Shown here piece after piece: positions 1 to 10,546 of a stretch of 64,000 nt of DNA. The notes under the pieces were generated by a model, which saw only the letters and a list, made by a program, of their open reading frames with translations, ran no database searches and was not told where the DNA came from. Made by a program: the position numbers and the translations under genes. Where the stretch lies: contig NC_067492.1 of assembly GCF_947179515.1 (NCBI RefSeq), forward strand, positions 12,793,513-12,857,512. The letters are read 5' to 3'. The number at the start of each line of letters is the position of its first letter. Position 1 is the stretch's first letter. The DNA is from Apodemus sylvaticus (lineage: Eukaryota > Chordata > Mammalia > Rodentia > Muridae).

Positions 1-951
1 TCTTAGAGAGTTTCTGTTTCTCACCAAAGAATAAAGTTTAATTAATTTATATATAGTTTAAGTTGCAAGGATTTTTCTCATTTTTTTTCAAATCCAGATT
101 ATGATGCTTGATACCTTGGAGATTTAAAATTTTATCTCATAACACCTTTTGAGTTTTTCTGTAAGTTTAACAAGTCCATGATCTGTGTGCAGTTTATTTG
201 GTGTGTACCTTTATTTCTTTTACATTTAATTCTTGAGTTAGACTGGGCTCACACTCATAGATGGCAACACATCATAATTCCATAATTTCATTTACCTAAC
301 TAGTTTTCCACATGCTTCAATTAATATAGAATCTAAAATGCCATTTTGCTATATATAAAATCTAATACACACACATATGCCTACTGAGGACATACATGAT
401 GTGTCTATAGGCATATCTTTGTGATTTTTATACAATTCCAGTTTCTGCTTGTGCTTACAGTAGAGCTACTTTTTATGATAGTTTTCTGTTGTAATAAATA
501 TTACTACAAGTCTAAATTCAGTTTTTTAAAACATTTTTCCCTAGGCTATTTCTGCTTCTTATTTACTTAAAATAAATTTGTGAAGTTTAAAAAATTCCAG
601 ATGGGATTTTGATTAAAATTGCTTGAAGTTTGAAGCTGAGTTTGAGAAAATTAACATGTTTACAGTAATGAGCTTCCCGTCCACAAAGATAGAAGTGTCC
701 CCATTTGGTATAAATGCATTTTAAAGTATGTTGCCATTTTGCACATTTCTTTGTTGAATCCTGCACTGTGTTTTTGTTTTTTGTTTTTTTCATTTTTTGT
801 TAAATTTCATTTCCAGGCATTTTATATTTTTTGTTGCCTCTCTAAATAGGGTACTTTTTCCTGCTATATTTTCTAAACAGTTACTGCTGATTGTTGATTA
901 GGTTTTTTTTTGTTTGTTTTGTTTTTTTTTTTTTGTAACCAGACAGCTTTC
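1..951. other. AT-rich intronic sequence, unassigned
   Basis: AT-rich sequence with short poly-T runs near 902-934. It resembles decayed antisense L1 or plain intron, but I cannot name a family. No coding potential was seen. Confidence 0.4.
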
Positions 952-962
952 TGAAGTTGTTT

Positions 963-997
<35 letters not shown>

Positions 998-1209
998 TTT
1001 TTTATTCGATATATTTTTTATTTACATTTCAAATGATTTCCCCTTTTCAGGCCCCCCCAATCCCCGAAAGTCACACAAGCCCCCTTCCTTCTCCCTGTTC
1101 TCCCATCCACCCCTTCCCACTTCCCTGTTCTGGTTTTGCCCTATACTGCTACACTGAGTCTTTCTAGAGCCAGGGGCCACTCCTCTGTTCTTCTTGTATT
1201 GAAGTTGTT
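952..1209 (-). mobile_element. 5'-truncated young L1 3' end, antisense
   Basis: The reverse complement of an L1 3' UTR (about 1,004-1,198) matches the 3' end of the L1 at 61.85-62.04 kb almost base for base, including the G-rich tract. Its A-tail appears as a (TTTA)n array at 963-1,003. An 11-bp target-site duplication, TGAAGTTGTTT, flanks it at 952-962 and 1,199-1,209, so both insertion edges are visible. Confidence 0.85.
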
Positions 1210-1737
1210 TCTTTAATCTCTGTCTTTTCACTTTATTATCTTAATAAGATGTATGATTGGATTGGACAGAGAAGTCCTATCTTTGACTCTTTCATAGACA
1301 TTAATTGAGATGCTTGTTTCCTTTTTCCTTGTTGACTTGCTTAGAGGTTATAGGACAGTATTAAAATTACTGCCTCCAGTTATCATGGTGGGACTTCACC
1401 TGTTGGAGAACCATCGTGGGGAGATGGGCCCTGTCCTGGATGATGCCTTCAAACGCCCGTCTCTGCCTTTGCTTCCCTCTGTCCCTCCCATTAGATGGCT
1501 ACTCCACACTCTCTGCCCCCGCAGAAGGGAAAGCTATAGACTGAAGATGGACCTCTGGGGCACCGTGGGCCAGGAGATGGGCTCGTGGTGGGTAACCAGG
1601 GGGCCGTGCAGCCTCCGGCTTTGTCACATCTGGGTAGTGTCCCTCTGTGGACAGACGGCCAGGGTGTCAGCCAGGAATACTTCACTGAGCCTTGTGAGCT
1701 TTGGTCCTTCCTAGTTCAGTCTGTCTACCCCTACTTC
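1210..1737. other. Unassigned intronic sequence
   Basis: Mixed-composition DNA with no repeat I recognise after about 1,380. The 134-codon open frame at 1,310-1,714 has no recognisable domain or splice context and is probably chance. Confidence 0.4.
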
Positions 1738-1812
1738 CCTCTCCCTGTCCCTCCCTCTCCCCCTCACTCCCCCCTTTATCTATCCCTCCCTCCTTCCCTG
1801 CCTCCCTTTTTT
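1738..1812. repeat. Pyrimidine-rich (CCCTCC)n-like tract
   Basis: Low-complexity run of C and T on the + strand, typical of SINE-adjacent simple sequence. Confidence 0.7.
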
Positions 1813-1814
1813 CC

Positions 1815-2045
1815 TTTTCACTGTTTTGAGCTATCCTCTCTTATGTCCCAGACTGACCTTCAACTTTGAATTCATTATGTGGCTGAGGATGAACCAAGAA
1901 CTTCTGACCTTCCCGTCCCCACTTCCCCAACACTGGGGTTGTGGGTGTGCCCCGTCACACCAGGTTTAGGTGGTGCTGGGAATGGAGTCTGGGACTTCCC
2001 TGATGCTGGGTGCGCATCCTCTGGACTGAGTGACAGCCTCAGCTC
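1815..2045 (-). mobile_element. B4-type SINE, antisense
   Basis: Diverged composite SINE. A B1-like half (TGTCCCAGACTGACCTTCAA, with CAACACTGGGGTTGTGGG further on) is followed by a tRNA/ID-like half starting around GGTGGTGCTGGGAATGGAG. This order is the B4 structure. Edges are approximate. Confidence 0.6.
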
Positions 2046-2622
2046 TCGCTTGTCTTTTCCTAGATTTCCTGAACACTTCATGGGGCCTCTCCTCACACAC
2101 CTTCCCTACCTCCTACACCCTTCACTCCACAAAACCACCCATGGGACACCTGACTACGAAGGGAACTTCATCTTTGGATCCTGAGGGTCACCGTGTCTCC
2201 ATTAATTAGGTCCTTGACTTCCTGGACTGCCCTGCCCTGATGACTGAGCCCACTCCTGCATTTTTGGTAACTTGGAGACAGAGGTCACAGGTGTGGGGCA
2301 GGGGTGAGGTGGGGCCTCTTCTCTGTCAGAAGGCTGAGCTCTGTGGCTCAGTGAGTCACCCTGCTGCCGCCCCCTGAGCTCTGAGCTGATGATGCTTGTT
2401 TCAGGACTGGCGTGGGTAGCGGTGTGGCTGGCAGGCTGTGAGTGAGGCCAGCAAACCCCAGAAGGTAGTGACGAGGTGGGTGCTACCGTGAGCCTGCCAG
2501 GCCCAGGCTATTCCTTGGACATTTCCTGCAGGGACTCTGGCTCTTGATCTTGGTCTTTTCCCCTATGAAATTTTTTCCCTTCTTTCCCTTCAAGCCTGTG
2601 GATCCTTCCAGGCTCTCTTTTT
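2046..2622. other. Unassigned intronic sequence
   Basis: No repeat recognised. Holds an AP-1-type heptamer TGAGTCA at 2,352-2,358 in a GC-richer patch (2,320-2,520). Possible regulatory sequence only. Confidence 0.35.
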
Positions 2623-2623
2623 G

Positions 2624-3190
2624 AATTGTGATAAAGTTCATGTGCAATTTGTCATCTTAAGCATTTTTTTTTTTTGAGACAGGGTTTCTCTGTGTAGCCC
2701 TGGCTGTCCTGGAACTCACTCTGTAGACCAGGCTGGCCTCCAACTCAGAAATCCGCCTGCCTCTGCCTCCCAGGTGCTGGGATTAAAGGCGTGTGCCACC
2801 ACCGCCTGGCCTTTATAAGCATTTTTAAGAGCATAGCTAGAGGCAGGAAGAACGTTCCAGTGACGGATAGCTCTCACCGTGGTCCATCCTGTTAGCTCTT
2901 TTCATGCAAGTTGAGAATGTCTGTGAAACACATGCCCCATTCTCCTGCCTCCGTCCCTGGAAGTGATTGTTCTAGTCTCTAAGAATTTCACTACTCTAGA
3001 CAGTTCATGGAAGTAGAATCGTGTAGGGGTTTGGAAACAGGCTTTCTTCCCTCAGTATACCACCCTCAGGGCAGCCACACCACGAGGGTCGGTGTTGGCT
3101 TTCTCTGGAAGCTGAGTAATCCTCCGGTACACACACGCTCAAATTTCATTTGCTGCTATGAGGGAAATGCTCTGATCACCTGGGGTACTT
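2624..3190 (-). mobile_element. Ancient L1 (L1M type) 3' region, antisense, split by a B1
   Basis: The sequence follows the old mammalian L1 pattern read backwards: ATTTGTCATCTTAAG, then (after the B1) a CTCCTGCCTCCGTCCCTGGA segment, then ATTTCACTACTCTAGACAG and GGAAGTAGAATCGTG. It is strongly diverged and non-coding. The B1 at 2,664-2,811 interrupts it. Confidence 0.65.
2664..2811 (-). mobile_element. B1 SINE, antisense, with target-site duplication
   Basis: Well-preserved B1 in reverse complement: poly-T head, GAGACAGGGTTTCTCTGTGT, GTGCTGGGATTAAAGGCGTG, ending CCACCGCCTGGCC. The flanking TAAGCATTTTT-like sequence occurs on both sides, fitting a target duplication within the older L1. Confidence 0.93.
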
Positions 3191-3364
3191 GTTCAACAAC
3201 CACGTTTAAAAAAATAAAACAGAGCTATTTCCCCAGCCAACTTTAACTTTTGAATAAACATTACTGTTATTGTTATTATTCACATACCTACAATCACTGG
3301 ACCAAAAAAAAAGTTCTACATAATTTCCCATAAAAAGGGGAATTAAATAGAGAGACACTCTTGT

Positions 3365-3640
3365 GTATTGTATGGATGCATCCACCTGTCAGTTAAAAAG
3401 CCTATGGTCTATGGCTTAGGCAGGAAGTAGGAGGTGGGACATCCGGGAGGAGAAAGAATTCTGGGCTAGAGCCAGGCTTGGAGATTCAAGACAGATGTCT
3501 GGTACACGAACACAGGTAACTAACCACGTGGCAGAAGGCAGGCTAGAATAAATGGGATATTTTAAGTTTTATCTAGTCAGAGAAGAGCCTAGCTGTATGG
3601 CCAGGGTGTCTGTAATTATACTGTGAGTCTGAGTCTTATT
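3365..3640 (+). mobile_element. Rodent ERV-type LTR fragment (RMER-like)
   Basis: The stretch CAGTTAAAAAGCCTATGG, then GGCTTAGGCAGGAAGTAGGA and GGTGGGACATCCGGGAGG, has the same skeleton as the sequences at 45.8 kb and 27.9 kb. It resembles rodent ERVK-class LTRs (RMER group). No internal retroviral region is attached. Class is likely, exact family uncertain. Confidence 0.5.
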
Positions 3641-3689
3641 TCTGGGGGCATGGGGCTGGGAGGAGGAACCTGGCCTAACCTTGACATAA

Positions 3690-3860
3690 GCCAGTGTGTT
3701 TTTTTTTTTGGAAGTATTTATTTGTCTTTTGTTTACTTGCGTGTTTGGGGGAGTGGGGCACATGCCCCGTGTACCGTTGCGTTCGTCTGACCGCGATGCC
3801 TGAGGGTCCTGGGGGTCAGACTCTCGTCACCAGGCGTGGCAGCAAGCACCTGTTTCCACT
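3690..3860 (-). mobile_element. tRNA-derived SINE (RSINE/B3-like), antisense
   Basis: Poly-T head, a GGGCACATGCCCCGTGTACC core and an end with GTCACCAGGCGTGGCAGCAA and GCACC, as in reversed rodent tRNA-type SINEs. Diverged. Confidence 0.55.
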
Positions 3861-3919
3861 GACATTTTCTGACCAATCACTTAAAAAAACCAAACATCTT
3901 CTTAAATATAAGCAGCCAT

Positions 3920-4245
3920 AGCCACGGTCATTTTAGGAAAATTTCCTTCTTCAAAAAGAGCCCCCGAACTCTTTAGCCACCACGAACCTCTTCCTGCATT
4001 GCCCCACCAGGTCCCCCAGCTCCAGGCAGCCACTGATACGTTTATATTTTCTGTGTTTTCCTGGTCTGTTTTTACACAAATACAGTCCTACTGCATGCAG
4101 TCCTTGTGACCAGGTGCCTCCACCTAGCACACATCTCCTTTTCTCAGGATCCTGCTGTTCAGTCACAGGTTTTCCTCATCTTCCCTGTCACAGGGCACGC
4201 AGATGAGTTCTACGCTGTTGCTTTATCTTCTGGTCTCCTCTTCAT
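3920..4245 (-). mobile_element. Ancient L1 (L1M type), antisense
   Basis: Reads like the reversed old L1 3' region: CCACCAGGTCCCCCAGCTCC, AGGCAGCCACTGATACG, then ACACAAATACAGTCCTACTG and the CACATCTCCTTTTCTCAGGA part. No frame survives. Confidence 0.55.
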
Positions 4246-4284
4246 GCACAGAGAGTTGGGGATTAGAAAAGTAAAAATCAGTGA

Positions 4285-4478
4285 CTCAGGGAGGCTGAAG
4301 AGACTGCCCAGTGGGAAGAGCTAGCCGTGTTTCTCCAGAGGACCCAAGTGTGATTCTCAGCACCCAAGTCTGGTACTACCCACAGCTCCAACTCCGGGGA
4401 GATTCCATGTCACAGGTCTCTGCACCTGCTCTCAGGTGCTCACAACCACGTACACGTGCACACGATTAAAAGCAGATC
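4285..4478 (+). mobile_element. B3 SINE, sense
   Basis: Sense-strand B3 features: GAAGAGACTGCCCAGTGGGA near the A box, CCAGAGGACCCAAGTGTGAT, CAGCACCCAAG, CAACTCCGGGGA, and a CACGTACACGTGCACACG tail. Confidence 0.7.
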
Positions 4479-4680
4479 CCCTCGATAAAGTGCTTGCCCG
4501 AAATCAGGAGAACATGAGTTGTATGTAAAATGCCAGATGCAGCAGTTTGTACTAGTATAGTAATGTTTGTATTGGGTTGGAGACAGGAGGACCCCCGAGG
4601 CCTGTTGACCTGACAGCTTAGATTTATCAGCAAGCCCCAGGTCCAGGGAGAGACACTGTTTAAAGAATAAGGGGAAAAAG
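4479..4680 (+). mobile_element. B4-type composite SINE, sense
   Basis: Starts with a tRNA-like GATAAAGTGCTTGCCC, continues with ATGTAAAATGCCAGATGC and a B1-like half (GGAGACAGGAGGACCCC, AGCAAGCCCCAGGTCCAGGG, AGAGACACTGTTTAAAGAAT). Diverged. Confidence 0.5.
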
Positions 4681-4878
4681 CAGGGGAGTTGACTCAACAG
4701 CACTTACAACTCTTGCAGAGGACCTGAGTTCTGTTTCCTACACCCACATAGTGGCTCACCAGCATCCTACATTCTAGTTCCAGGGAATCTAGTGCCCCCT
4801 TCTGGCCTCAGAGAGCATCAGGCACACACATGTTGTACATACAGGTAAACCACTTGTACACATAAAATAAATCTTAAA
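4681..4878 (+). mobile_element. B3 SINE, sense
   Basis: Near full-length B3: GCAGAGGACCTGAGTTCTGT, ACCCACATAGTGGCTCACCA, CTAGTGCCCCCTTCTGGCCT, CACACACATGTTGTACATAC and the AAATAAATCTTAAA-type tail. It continues a head-to-tail series of three sense SINEs from 4.28 kb. Confidence 0.8.
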
Positions 4879-5257
4879 TACTCCAGAGTGGATGGATGGA
4901 TCCTGAGGAACACCACATGAGGCTGAACTCTGAGCCCTGCACATGAGTGCACATACATATACACATACACACATGCTCAGACATACACATACACACAGAA
5001 TGAATGAATGGCCAAACAGAATGCTGTAATTTGAATGAGGTTCAGACCAAACTCGTGTGAGTGGTTACTTGTGTTACTACTCTGTGGATGATGGTTCTGT
5101 GTCTTGTTTTGTCTACAAATAGGAATAGACAGATGAGACAAGCTTGATGGGAGGGGTTTGAAGTGCCGCGAAGTCTAAGTGTGTTGATGGTAGAGGTGTA
5201 CTTGCAGTTAGATTCAGGAGCTGACAAATGGATGCTCATAAGACGGGGGTTTCTCAT

Positions 5258-5442
5258 TTTTTTTTAAAAAAGGTTTATTTTATGTATATGAGAACAGTGT
5301 AACTGACTTTAGACACACCAGAAGAGAGCTCAGATCCCATTACAGATGGTTGTGAGCGATCACGTGGTTGCTGGGAATTGAACTCAGGATCTCTGCAAGA
5401 GCAGTTAGTGCTCTTAACCACTGGGTCATCTCTCCAGCCTAA
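5258..5442 (-). mobile_element. B2 SINE, antisense
   Basis: Reverse-complement B2: poly-T head, GACACACCAGAAGAGAGCTC, AGATCCCATTACAGATGG, TGCTGGGAATTGAACTCAGG, ending CTCTTAACCACTGGGTCATC TCTCCAGCC. Confidence 0.9.
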
Positions 5443-5453
5443 GACGGAGGTTT

Positions 5454-5455
<2 letters not shown>

Positions 5456-5487
<32 letters not shown>
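5456..5487. repeat. (CA)n microsatellite
   Basis: Uninterrupted CA dinucleotides just past the B2 3' end in + coordinates. Confidence 0.97.
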
Positions 5488-5489
<2 letters not shown>

Positions 5490-6009
5490 CCAGCAGTGCC
5501 ATCTTGTGTTGCAGTCTCAAGCTCATTTCCCTATGCAGTATGAGGCAGGTTGCTCAGGGTTAGATGGGCAGATGTGGAGAGCTTATTGACCCCTGACCTG
5601 GGAAGCACTGGCGCTGGGCACCGTGATTCCAAGGGCCTACCTTTCCCACTTGGCAAGGAGTGGCTGTCTGGTCATGGAGCTCTCTGATTGGCTTAGGGTT
5701 GTTTTGGAGAGGCAGGAAGCAAATGTAAAATTTGTTCTCAAGCAGTGCTGGGGCTTCTGAGCGTGCTGCAAGGAATCCAGCGGCCATATCTGGGGAACCC
5801 TTGAGAAATCGTTTTGTGTAAACATTCTCCAGCTCTCTAGTCCAGTCTTTCTGATCTCCAGTGCTGACTTGGGGCAGATCTCTTTTTGGGGGGTGGGGTG
5901 GGGTCTCTGCTGTCTTGTCTTTTCTCACCTCAGCCCAGTCACTCTTAAAATATCAAACAAGGCAGCCATCCTTCCCTTATGGAGAGACCCTGTCCTGGAC
6001 CATATTTAA
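5488..6009. other. Unassigned intronic sequence with a G-run
   Basis: No repeat recognised. GGGGGGTGGGGTGGGG at 5,887-5,902 could form a G-quadruplex. Confidence 0.4.
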
Positions 6010-6135
6010 AGTTAAGTGCTTTACGTGAAAGAGTTCCTTTCTTCCTGATGGTGAAGGAGGGGGTCGTTGGTAATCCCATTCTACAGAAGAAGCTCATGCA
6101 CAGATGGAGGAACCTGAAATTCCAAAACGATGTGA
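6010..6135 (+). mobile_element. MIR SINE fragment, sense
   Basis: Mammal-wide MIR pattern: AAGTGCTTTACGTG, AATCCCATTCTACAGAAGA and an A/G-rich continuation. Old and diverged. Confidence 0.5.
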
Positions 6136-6145
6136 CTTGCATTTT

Positions 6146-6537
6146 GTACAGGCTGGTTCTGTGTGTCAACTTGACACAAGCTGGAGTTATCACAGAGAGA
6201 GGAACTTCAGGTGAGGAGATGCCTCCATGAGATCCAGCTGTAAGGCATTTTCTCAAATACTGATCAAGGGGGGAGGGACCATTGTGGCTGGGGCCATCCC
6301 TGGGCTGGTGCTCTTGGGTTCATTAAGAAAGCAAGCTGAGCAAGGCAGAGGAAGCAAGCTAGTAAGTAACATCCCTCCATGGCCTCTGCATCAGCTCCTG
6401 CTTCCTGACCTGCTTGAGTTCCAGTCCTGACTTCCTTTGGTGATCAGCAGCAATGTGGAAGTGTAAGCTGCATAAACCCTTTCCTCCCCAACTTGCTTCT
6501 TGGTCATGATGTTTTGTCCAGGAACCCTAAGTCACAG
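6146..6537 (+). mobile_element. ERVL/MaLR-class LTR (family A), sense
   Basis: About 390 bp starting near TGTGTGTCAACTTGACACAA, with CTCCATGAGATCCAGCTGTA, CATCCCTGGGCTGGTGCTCT, CATGGCCTCTGCATCAGCTC and a polyadenylation-like AAACCCTTTCCTCCCCAACT region, ending AACCCTAAGTCA. Related copies occur at 33.96, 39.04, 45.4 and 53.4 kb. I treat it as a solo LTR. The class call is from memory. Confidence 0.6.
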
Positions 6538-6539
6538 TG

Positions 6540-6718
6540 TTTCTTCTTTTAAATTTTATTTTTACTTCACATTTATATGTGTGTGTTCGAGGAGGTCATC
6601 AGATCTCCCCAGAGCTAGATTGATAGGAGTGGTGAATCACCTGATGCTGGGAACTGAACCCAGGTCCTCTGCAAGAGCCTCAAACACTTTTAACTAATGG
6701 GGCCATTTCTTCAGGCCC
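6540..6718 (-). mobile_element. B3/B2-type SINE, antisense
   Basis: Reversed tRNA-type SINE: AGGAGGTCATCAGATCTCCC, TGCTGGGAACTGAACCCAGG, TCCTCTGCAAGAGCC, ending GGCCATTTCTTCAGGCCC. Confidence 0.75.
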
Positions 6719-6864
6719 ATGATTCACACTGCACTCTCTACCATAGTTTATATTTTTTCTCAGAAATAGCCTTTATAATACATGTGGAATCAAAGTACAC
6801 CGAGGGGCTTATCAGCATGTATGGTAGCTTGGACACCACTTGAATTATTTAAAAAATTTAAATT

Positions 6865-6995
6865 AGTGTGATATGATGTGTGTATGTGGGGGGGAGGAGC
6901 TTGGGGGTTGTCCTTGTATTCATGTGGAAGTCTGATGACCACTTGTGAGACTCAGTTCCCTCCTTTCACCTTGGACCTCAGTTGTCAGGTTTGCT
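6865..6995 (-). mobile_element. RSINE-like SINE fragment, antisense
   Basis: ATGTGGAAGTCTGATGACCA, CTTGTGAGACTCAGTTCCCT and CCTTTCACCTTGG follow the usual reversed rodent SINE series. The 3' half is lost or unrecognisable. Confidence 0.45.
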
Positions 6996-9595
6996 CTGCA
7001 AACGCCCTCCTCCTCAGAACTCTGTTAACAGCTTGACCACTGGTGTGCGTGATGGCCAAGTCTCTTGCTTATGGGGCACATCCTTGTGTGTTCCGTCCAC
7101 TTCATCCAGATCCTCCATTCTGTCATTACTTGTTCTTTTTGTTGTTTGCAGTCATGGCTTGAATGTGGAATGTCCCTCATAGGCTCCTGAGTTTGAGTCC
7201 TTGCTCCCAGCAGGTGGCGCTCTTTTGGATGTTCCTGTACCTCAAAACCAGGATGGGACAGTGCTCCTGGCCCCAAGTCCTATTCCACGTAGCCCCCCTG
7301 GCTTCTGTGGTTCTAAGTTGAGCCCTCCTTACCTTGTATAGACTCACACATTGGCCAGGCCAAATCTTGGAAGTCACACACTAAAATTCTGAGCATTGAC
7401 TGCTGGGATTCTTAGTATGGTCTGTTAGAAGATTACCTGCTGTGGAATGTGGTGCCAGGCATCTAAACAGAGTTCAGAGATTGCTTTTATTGAGTTCAAG
7501 GTATATATATATTTTTTCAGTATTGATGAACTCATCTCTAACCTCTGTTCCTGGCAAGAATCAGTGAGTGTAGTCAGTCTTTGGTTTGGAGTGATTCTGG
7601 GAAAAACTTCACCCTCTAGGGAAGTCACTGCCAAGGAGGGTAAATACGATTAGATTATATCATAGAACTCTCAGCCTGGCTTCTGAGGGGAGATAAGACC
7701 TGGGGAGAGGACTAATCAGAAAGGACTGTGCACTCACTGTGGCAGGCTGGGTGAAAGGCCATCTTCATGTGTGATTTGATACAAGTTTCCAAGACTCTCG
7801 ACAACTGTTGATGCATTGCTTGGTCCCGGAGCATTGAGCACAGTTTCCCTTGTGGTGACAACTGCTCTCCTTGAGTTGATTGACAACGTACTAAGGAAAG
7901 TATGCAGTCAAGCCACTCGCTCTACTTCTCATACTGATAGCCACTGTTCCATGTTGGCCCACCAGATGTGTCCCCAGATGTCAGGGGTTTATAAAATATC
8001 ATTTCCTACTGGATCTGAAGTGTGGATACCCAGGCCTCCAAGGAAGCTGCTGTAGACCTATCCAGGATGCCTTGGAGGATGTCCAGGCTTTTCAGCATCC
8101 GTGGAATGTGGAAATAGGACAGGGCTATCGCACAACCAGATGGCATTATGAGACTACTTAGAATGTGCTGGCAGAAATGGAAAACAATGCCTCTCACTCA
8201 ACTTTCTACCCACAGCTTGACCCAGGCCCATTTGAAGCCCTCAGAGTGTCTTGAGGTACATACACCAGAGAAGCTGGGCTAATAATTTGTTGTTGTTATT
8301 GTTAGACAACTGACTTTTTGGATCCATCTTCCATGTCCTCCTTCTAATCCCATTCTCTTCTCAGTGTACCCTTCCCAGAGGAGACACAAGGTACACAGGG
8401 CTCTGGATGGAAACAGTATGTGAGGAAGACTCCTATGAGCATCCTGGTGACTTCACTCTTTTCTGTGTATGTCCCCAAGTTCCTTTTGCTTTGTCATCTT
8501 TTGGTAGACTGAATAAACAGATCACGACACCTGGGCACAGGTGACACGGTTCTGAAACATGTGGCGTGTGTGGAATGTGTAGTGATTCACAGAATGTGAC
8601 TTGTGAACGTGTGTGTTTTTAGCCCTTTGCCGAGGCCCAGAGTCTCGGCCAACAGTGCAAACATTTCACTTTTGTTATATGAGATACTTCAATTTTGGAT
8701 TCACTTCTGGAGAGTGAAAGCATGCTATGACACTCAGAAGGAGGAAGGGGGTAGATAAGGACCATCGTTTCCCTCCAGTTTTGCAAGGTGACCCGTGCGT
8801 ATTATGGCTTTGAGTTCATTCATCCAGGAACATTTTCTCTCAGGGACTCTGCGGCTTGTCTCTGTTTACAGACTGTGGGCTGCTGAGCACTCCCGCCAAG
8901 ATGCGATTCAACGGGCTCCAAACTCGAGCAGCTTCTAACACAAGGAACGCATATTTCACAGACTCTAAGATACTGTTAATGAAAAATGGCTTTAGCCAGG
9001 CAGTGGCGACTGAGCTGTCAAGGTGTGCTACTCCTCTGTCATGAAATGCTTCTGATTCCAGAGGTGTTAACATGAGGAGAGCCTGGCACTGTCCTCCATG
9101 AAATTTGGCACATATGTGGTCTAATCTTCCAGTTCACGCATGCAGTGTTGTCGTTATGGATGTCACAATACAAGTGACGGGGCTGGTGGTTTGCCCGATG
9201 CCTGTCTGTTGACTTTGGAGGTTGGATAGGAATGCGGAGCCTTGCAGCACCCTTGGCCAAGAAAATGTCAAACCTGTGCCAATCTGGGTTGATTTTCCTC
9301 AAAGTCTACTGCGTATCTGTCACAGTGGGATTCCCTGCCACCGCCGCTGGTGATTCGGTCTGTCCCTCTTGTGTTGGACTGGCTCCATGTGTTTTTCCTT
9401 ATTCTCTCACTCTATCATTAGGGTGGGGCTGACCTCTCGTAGGCCCCTAAGAAAAGCAGACGAGAAGATACTAATCAAATATTTGTGTTTCTACAAATGT
9501 CTAAAATTCTACTCTCCGACTTGACCTATGGCTTACCCAAGTGTGGTCTTCTAGGTTATGGATAATTTTCATTGAAGCATCCCTCTATTGCATTT
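6996..9595. other. Repeat-poor intronic block
   Basis: Apart from a possible LTR scrap near 7,150-7,240, I recognise no repeat here. The part at 8,830-9,330 is the most complex sequence of the block and is listed as a candidate conserved element. No exon-like frame with splice sites was found. Confidence 0.45.
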
Positions 9596-9599
9596 GGTT

Positions 9600-9838
9600 T
9601 TCAGCCTGTGGTCTCCAACCTGTGTGACTCCTTTGTTGGTGGAGGAGCGGGTGTCAAACGACCCTTTCATAGGGGTCACATATCAGCTATCCCACAAATC
9701 AGATATTTACATTACAATTCATAACAGTAGCAAGATTATGGTTATAAAGTACCAATGAAAGTAATTTTATGGTGTGTGTGTGGGGGGCAGTTAGGGGGTG
9801 TCACCATAACATGAGGAGCTGTATTAAGAGGTTGAGAA
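9600..9838 (-). mobile_element. URR1-type nonautonomous hAT element
   Basis: Short element with hAT-like inverted ends (GTGGTCTCCAACC on the left, GGTTGAGAACC on the right). The inside reads CAAACGACCCTTTCATAGGG, TCAGATATTTACATTACAAT, CATAACAGTAGCAAGATTAT and AGTAATTTTATGG. This matches the rodent URR1 consensus in reverse as I recall it. No transposase is encoded. Confidence 0.8.
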
Positions 9839-9840
9839 CC

Positions 9841-10018
9841 AGGCTGGAGAGGTGGCTCGGTTAAGAGCACCAACTGCTCTTCCAGAGGTCCTGAGTTCAA
9901 TTCCCAGCAACCACATGGTGGCTCACAACCATTCATAAAGGGATCTGATGCCCTCTTCTGGTGTGTCTGAAGAGAGTGACAGTCATGAATGAATGACGGA
10001 ATCTTTAAAAAAAAAAGA
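9841..10018 (+). mobile_element. B2 SINE, sense
   Basis: GGCTGGAGAGGTGGCTCGGT, CAACTGCTCTTCCAGAGGTC, CTGAGTTCAATTCCCAGCAA, CCACATGGTGGCTCACAACC, and a terminal A run. It abuts the right end of the hAT element. Confidence 0.92.
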
Positions 10019-10189
10019 GGGTCGAGAGTCAATGCCTATTGCTTCTGGATGTTCTGCTGTTCGCTGTTGAAGAAGCCGGAGGCCATATGATCTATAAGGT
10101 TGTGTCATGAGGATTACAGTGTTGGGTTGTTGTGTGGATACCTGATGGGCTCATTGGACGACAGTCTATTTTCAGTTTTATTCTGTCAA

Positions 10190-10345
10190 TGTGGTAAAAA
10201 TGCCCCTATAAAAAGCAACTTAGAGGAGAAAAGGGCTTATTTTAGCTCAGAATACCAGGTTGCAGTATCATCCTCGTGAGGAAATGACGGGGATTGTCAC
10301 ATAGCATCCACAGTCTAGGATACAGGGCTCTCCACAGGTTTCTTG
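10190..10345 (-). mobile_element. MaLR-type LTR fragment, antisense
   Basis: AGCAACTTAGAGGAGAAAAG, GGCTTATTTTAGCTCAGAAT and CACATAGCATCCACAGTC follow the same order as the LTRs at 14.05 and 20.66 kb. Only the first third is present. Confidence 0.4.
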
Positions 10346-10540
10346 ACTCTTACATACTCCAAGACACCAAACCAGGGAGTGAATGGTGTTGCTCATGGTG
10401 GGCTGGGTCTTCTTACCTTCATTAACCAAACTAAGGAAAATCCTCACAGGACAAATTGGTCTAGACAGTTCCTTACTGAAACTGTCTTCTCAAATGATTC
10501 TATATTGTAGCAAGTTTACAACGAAAGCAAACTGTTATAG
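10346..10540. other. Unassigned short intronic stretch
   Basis: I recognise nothing in it. Confidence 0.3.
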
Positions 10541-10546
10541 GCACTT

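Noticed and set aside
1310..1714. 134-codon open frame in unique sequence
   Set aside because: No recognisable similarity, no splice sites that would make it an exon. Length is within chance for GC-richer DNA.
5560..5928. 122-codon minus-strand frame in unassigned sequence
   Set aside because: Opposite to the gene, no domain, no start context. Likely chance.
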